Shown one piece after another: positions 6,285 through 8,631 of a DNA stretch of 8,631 nucleotides. This stretch comes from an uncultured Methylocystaceae bacterium (lineage in GTDB: Bacteria; Pseudomonadota; Alphaproteobacteria; Rhizobiales; Beijerinckiaceae). The translations under genes and the position numbers were made by a program. The notes under the pieces were generated by a model. The model was not told the DNA's origin. It was given only the letters and a program-made list of their open reading frames with translations, and did no database searches. The stretch covers positions 1 to 8,631 of the forward strand of contig CAMFKC010000068.1 of NCBI GenBank assembly GCA_945956975.1. Reading direction: 5' to 3'. The stretch's first letter is position 1, and every line of letters starts with the position of its first letter.

Positions 6285-6333
6285 CGTTGCTGAAGCCTTG
6301 CCGTAGTCGCCGCGCGGCGCTTACGATCCCCTC

Positions 6334-7104
6334 ATGCTTGCCGCCAGGCTCTTCGACCCGCTCGCGACCGCCGCGCGAAAAGTGGCGGCTCACGCTCTGG
6401 ACGTCGTCTATCCCCCCGTCTGCATCGCCTGCCGCCGCGCCACGGAAAGCCATTTCGGCCTTTGCCCGGAGTGCTGGGCGCAGATGCGTTTTATCGAGAA
6501 GCCTTTTTGCGAGCGGCTGGGAACGCCCTTCGAGGTCGATCTGGGCCAGCCCGGCCTGCTCTCGCCGGAAGCCATCGCCAACCCCCCGGTCTTCGCGCGC
6601 GCAAGGTCGGTCGCGAAATTCGACGACGGACCCGCCCGGCTGATCGTGCACCGCCTCAAATACTACGACCGCCTGGAGATCGCCCGGCCGGTTGGGCGCT
6701 GGATGGCGCGGGCGGGCGCGGAGCTGCTGGACGAGTGCGACCTTCTGGTTCCCGTGCCGATGCACCGGCTGCGGCTGATCGGCCGCAAGCACAACCAGGC
6801 GGCGCTGCTGGCGGGCGCCGTCTCGCGGGAGACGGGGGTCCCCGCCGAGATGCGGGCGCTCGACCGCGTGAAGACGACGCCGCCGCAGGTCGGCCTCTCC
6901 AAGGCCCAACGCGCGACCAACCTGCAGGGCGCCTTCCGCATCAGCGAGGCCGGCAAGCTCGCCGTGCTCGACAAGCGCATCGTGCTGATCGACGACGTCA
7001 TGACGTCGGGCGCCACCCTCAACGCCGCCGCCCGCACGCTCCTGCGCGCCGGCGCGAAACGCGTGGACGCCCTGACCTTCGCGCGGGTTGTGACAGGGGG
7101 ATGA
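6334..7104 (+). CDS. ComF family protein (phosphoribosyltransferase-like)
   Basis: The product is 256 residues and cytoplasmic. The N-terminus carries a zinc-finger-like double CxxC (C30, C33, C44, C47: PPVCIACRRA and FGLCPECWAQM). The core has FDDGPARLIVHRLKYYDRLEIA (96-117), LLVPVPMHRLRLIGRKHNQAALLA (137-160) and QRATNLQGAF (192-201). The PRPP-binding loop VLIDDVMTSGAT at 217-228 is intact, with the paired acidic residues and TSG typical of type I phosphoribosyltransferases. ComF is needed for uptake of single-stranded DNA in competent bacteria, probably with the DNA helicase and recombination machinery, but homologues occur widely in species not known to be competent. The start at 6334 has no strong ribosome binding site; no better in-frame start is evident. 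It is divergent from the transglycosylase and leads the grxC-DUF1178 run, 36 bases before grxC. Confidence 0.92.
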   Translation: MLAARLFDPLATAARKVAAHALDVVYPPVCIACRRATESHFGLCPECWAQMRFIEKPFCERLGTPFEVDLGQPGLLSPEAIANPPVFARARSVAKFDDGPARLIVHRLKYYDRLEIARPVGRWMARAGAELLDECDLLVPVPMHRLRLIGRKHNQAALLAGAVSRETGVPAEMRALDRVKTTPPQVGLSKAQRATNLQGAFRISEAGKLAVLDKRIVLIDDVMTSGATLNAAARTLLRAGAKRVDALTFARVVTGG

Positions 7105-7117
7105 AATCCCATATAAG
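7088..7117 (+). promoter_or_regulatory. Putative promoter of grxC and DUF1178
   Basis: TTGTGA (7088-7093), overlapping the 3' end of comF, is followed after 18 bases by TATAAG (7112-7117). The arrangement matches the element upstream of acs (TTGTGA-N18-CATAAT). Transcription would start near 7124, about 17 bases before the grxC ATG. If real, grxC and the DUF1178 gene can be expressed independently of comF. Motif match only. Confidence 0.4.
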
Positions 7118-7140
7118 CGCTGCGGATTAAGGGACGTCCC

Positions 7141-7398
7141 ATGCAGCCGATCACGATCTACACGACCTCCATGTGCCCCTATTGCCACGCGGCCAAGGAC
7201 CTCCTGCGCAAGAAGGGCGCGAATTTCGACGAGATTTCCGTCGACGGCGACCGCGAGGGCCGCGCCGCCATGTCCGCGCGCGCGGGCGGGCGCACCAGCG
7301 TGCCGCAGATCTTCATCGGCGCGACGCATGTCGGCGGCTGCGACGATCTCTACGACCTCGAATCCGACGGCAAGCTCGACGCGCTTCTGGCCGGCTGA
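7141..7398 (+). CDS. grxC: Glutaredoxin 3 (GrxC)
   Basis: The product is 85 residues, the usual length for bacterial Grx3. It reduces protein disulfides and glutathione mixed disulfides, with glutathione as electron donor, in the cytoplasm. Seen: the dithiol active site CPYC at 12-15 after the first beta strand (ITIYTTS), the TSVPQIFIG segment with the cis-Pro at 55, and the glutathione-binding GGCDDLYDL at 65-73, including the extra Cys (C67) typical of GrxC. The ribosome binding site AAGGGA (7129-7134) is six bases from the ATG and overlaps a 10-base palindrome, GGGACGTCCC. The stop is one base before the next start codon, so it is cotranscribed with the DUF1178 gene. Confidence 0.96.
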   Translation: MQPITIYTTSMCPYCHAAKDLLRKKGANFDEISVDGDREGRAAMSARAGGRTSVPQIFIGATHVGGCDDLYDLESDGKLDALLAG

Positions 7399-7399
7399 G

Positions 7400-7879
7400 A
7401 TGATCCGCTACGCGCTGGTCTGCGACGAGGCCCACGAATTCGAAAGCTGGTTCGCCAGCGCCGGCGCCTATGACGAACAGGCGCGCCGCGGCTTCGTGAC
7501 CTGCCCATTCTGCAACTCGCCGCGCGTAGCTAAGGCGATCATGGCGCCCAACGTCGCGCGCCGCGATCGCGAGGATTCGGTCACAGCGCCCGCGCCCGCC
7601 GCCGTGCAGCCGTCGCAAGGCGCGCCGTCCCAGGACATGCTGCTGGTCGATTCCAAGATGGCCGAAGTGCGCGCGATGGTTCGCGCCTTGCGCGAAAAGA
7701 TCATGGAGCACACGACCGACGTCGGCGCCGCCTTCCCCGAGGAAGCGCGCAGGATTCACGACGGCGACGCCGAAGCCCGCCCGATCCGCGGCCAGGCAAG
7801 CTGGGAAGAAGCCCGCGCGCTGATCGAGGACGGCGTGGAGATCATGCCGATTCCGCCCTCACCGGACGAGCGGAACTGA
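7400..7879 (+). CDS. DUF1178 family protein
   Basis: The product is 159 residues. The N-terminus has the family pattern MIRYALVCDEAHEFESWFAS, then GFVTCPFCNSPRVAKAIMAPNVAR at 31-54. C8, H12 and the CPFC pair (C35, C38) could bind zinc as a small ribbon. A variable Ala/Pro-rich linker (61-79) is followed by a helical part (MAEVRAMVRALREKIMEHTTDVG) and the conserved end EARPIRGQASWEEARALIEDGVEIMPIP. The function is unknown (PF06676). The ATG at 7400 aligns with the family N-terminus; a longer in-frame start at 7328 would overlap grxC and is unlikely. No clear ribosome binding site is visible, and translation may be coupled to grxC termination one base upstream. In many Hyphomicrobiales, as I recall, a carbon-nitrogen hydrolase gene sits between grxC and this gene; here there is none. 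Confidence 0.93.
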   Translation: MIRYALVCDEAHEFESWFASAGAYDEQARRGFVTCPFCNSPRVAKAIMAPNVARRDREDSVTAPAPAAVQPSQGAPSQDMLLVDSKMAEVRAMVRALREKIMEHTTDVGAAFPEEARRIHDGDAEARPIRGQASWEEARALIEDGVEIMPIPPSPDERN

Positions 7880-7945
7880 GCGACCGGACCAGGCAGCCGA
7901 ACTTCGGAATTCGATGTGGCGGCCAGGCCGATGGCGGGCTGGATT
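7880..7945. other. Convergent intergenic gap after DUF1178
   Basis: The 66 bases lie between the DUF1178 stop and the stop of the unrecognised minus-strand gene. They hold a short CCGAA/TTCGG inverted repeat with a one-base spacer (7897-7907) but no G-C-rich stem followed by a T-run. I see no gene and no convincing terminator. Confidence 0.5.
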
Positions 7946-8631
7946 CTATCTTGTCAAAATAAACGTCGCATCCGGGGTCGTCCGTGTGCGATTTTCTTTC
8001 CTGAACCACATCTGCCCGTTCAGTGTGCGGCCTTGGTCATAAGTGGCGACGGCGATAAAGCCGGAACCATCATCGATATTGTAGGCGCCATTGCTGAACG
8101 AGAACGGCTGGACTCGGCACGGGTTCGAGTCGATGCAGATCTTCGCGCGATTGTTTGGCATCAGTTCAAGCGTGGCGTTTACGCGCTTGCGCACCGTGAC
8201 GTCTTGCGGTCCGGGAGGCGGCGGGGCCGGACCGCCGCCAAAATTGAACACGAGCGGACGCACCCACGACCAGACGCCCGACCATTTGGAAATTTGGGAT
8301 TGGGCTTTCACCGGCGATTGCGGCTGCGGGGCCGCCGCATTCGCCTTCAGGCATGCGCGCAATTCCGCAATTGCCTTCGCGATGTCGCCTGAGAAGGCGA
8401 CTGAGCCCGTCAGAACGCCGCGGGGTCCCGAGACGCGCCATTGGTAGCCGCGGGCCCGAGTGAGAGGCGTGTATTGTCCGTCATCGATGTAGAGCATCAG
8501 CCGACCGGCGACATTCGCATCGATCGGCTCCGCATTGCCCCCGATGACGATCGACGCGCGGCCTTCCTTGTAGGCGCCCTGCGGAAGACCCGCGGGCGCG
8601 GGCACGGACACATATGATCGTCCCTTGCTGT
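7946..8631 (-). CDS. Unrecognised protein, C-terminal part, N-terminus beyond window
   Basis: The minus frame is open from the right edge to TAG at 7946-7948, giving 227 complete codons. The only candidate start here is an internal GTG at 8611 in mid-frame, without a clear ribosome binding site, so the gene very probably begins outside the window. Two parts can be seen. The first (about 7-100 of the visible residues) contains SIVIGGN, RLMLYIDDGQYTPLTRARGYQWRVSGPRGVLTGSVAFSG and a helix IAKAIAELRACL. After a linker with APPPPGP comes a beta-rich second part with two Cys nine-odd residues apart or closer (KICIDSNPC) and a conserved-looking end (YDQGRTLNGQMWFRKENR). The pattern suggests an exported beta-rich protein with a disulfide, but no signal is visible to confirm this. 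I do not recognise a family. The DNA looks less GC-rich than the rest of the window. Confidence 0.7.
   Translation of the reverse strand, partial: SKGRSYVSVPAPAGLPQGAYKEGRASIVIGGNAEPIDANVAGRLMLYIDDGQYTPLTRARGYQWRVSGPRGVLTGSVAFSGDIAKAIAELRACLKANAAAPQPQSPVKAQSQISKWSGVWSWVRPLVFNFGGGPAPPPPGPQDVTVRKRVNATLELMPNNRAKICIDSNPCRVQPFSFSNGAYNIDDGSGFIAVATYDQGRTLNGQMWFRKENRTRTTPDATFILTR

Noticed and set aside
6308..6319. Palindrome CGCCGCGCGGCG upstream of comF.
   Set aside because: A simple G/C alternation of this length is common by chance in DNA this GC-rich.
7131..7140. Palindrome GGGACGTCCC immediately before the grxC ATG.
   Set aside because: It is only 10 bases with no loop and overlaps the ribosome binding site; nothing links it to a known regulator.
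7897..7907. CCGAA/TTCGG inverted repeat as a terminator of the grxC-DUF1178 transcript.
   Set aside because: The one-base spacer cannot form a normal hairpin loop with all pairs, the stem is short and no T-run follows.

Overview
The window is a GC-rich chromosomal stretch that reads as alphaproteobacterial, most likely order Hyphomicrobiales (Rhizobiales). The evidence is the gene families present (IalB, DUF1178, DUF1223, a MltB-type transglycosylase with a C-terminal peptidoglycan-binding domain), a CtrA-type TTAA-N7-TTAA site, and a short REP-like palindrome pair. The genus cannot be fixed from sequence alone. The window is almost fully coding: ten genes, two of them cut by the window edges. 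No RNA gene, transposase, phage gene or CRISPR array was seen, and no gene-free stretch exceeds about 300 bases.

Layout. (1) Minus strand: the N-terminal two thirds of acetyl-CoA synthetase (acs, cut by the left edge), with a promoter-like element and a strong leader hairpin. Upstream of it on the same strand lies an exported IalB-family protein. (2) Plus strand, 2156-4264: a tight three-gene unit, a LemA-family lipoprotein followed by two TPM-domain membrane proteins, spaced 1 nt apart and then overlapping by 1 nt. An inverted pair of REP-like palindromes lies across the start of the middle gene and appears to encode part of its N-terminus. (3) Minus strand, 4273-6245: an exported DUF1223 protein with a CSSC motif and a MltB-type lytic transglycosylase. 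(4) Plus strand, 6334-7879: a ComF-family phosphoribosyltransferase-like protein, glutaredoxin 3 (grxC) and a DUF1178 zinc-ribbon-like protein. The divergent gap between the transglycosylase and comF carries the CtrA-type box. (5) Minus strand, right edge: the C-terminal 227 residues of a protein I do not recognise, in sequence that looks less GC-rich than the rest.

How the genes relate. Most products act at or outside the inner membrane (IalB, LemA, the TPM proteins, DUF1223, MltB). The comF-grxC-DUF1178 run is a small operon of DNA-uptake-like, redox and unknown function. I found no convincing new multi-gene system. The points that most merit a second look are the palindrome pair absorbed into a signal-peptide region, the CtrA box in the mltB/comF divergent promoter, the unrecognised right-edge protein and the acs leader hairpin.
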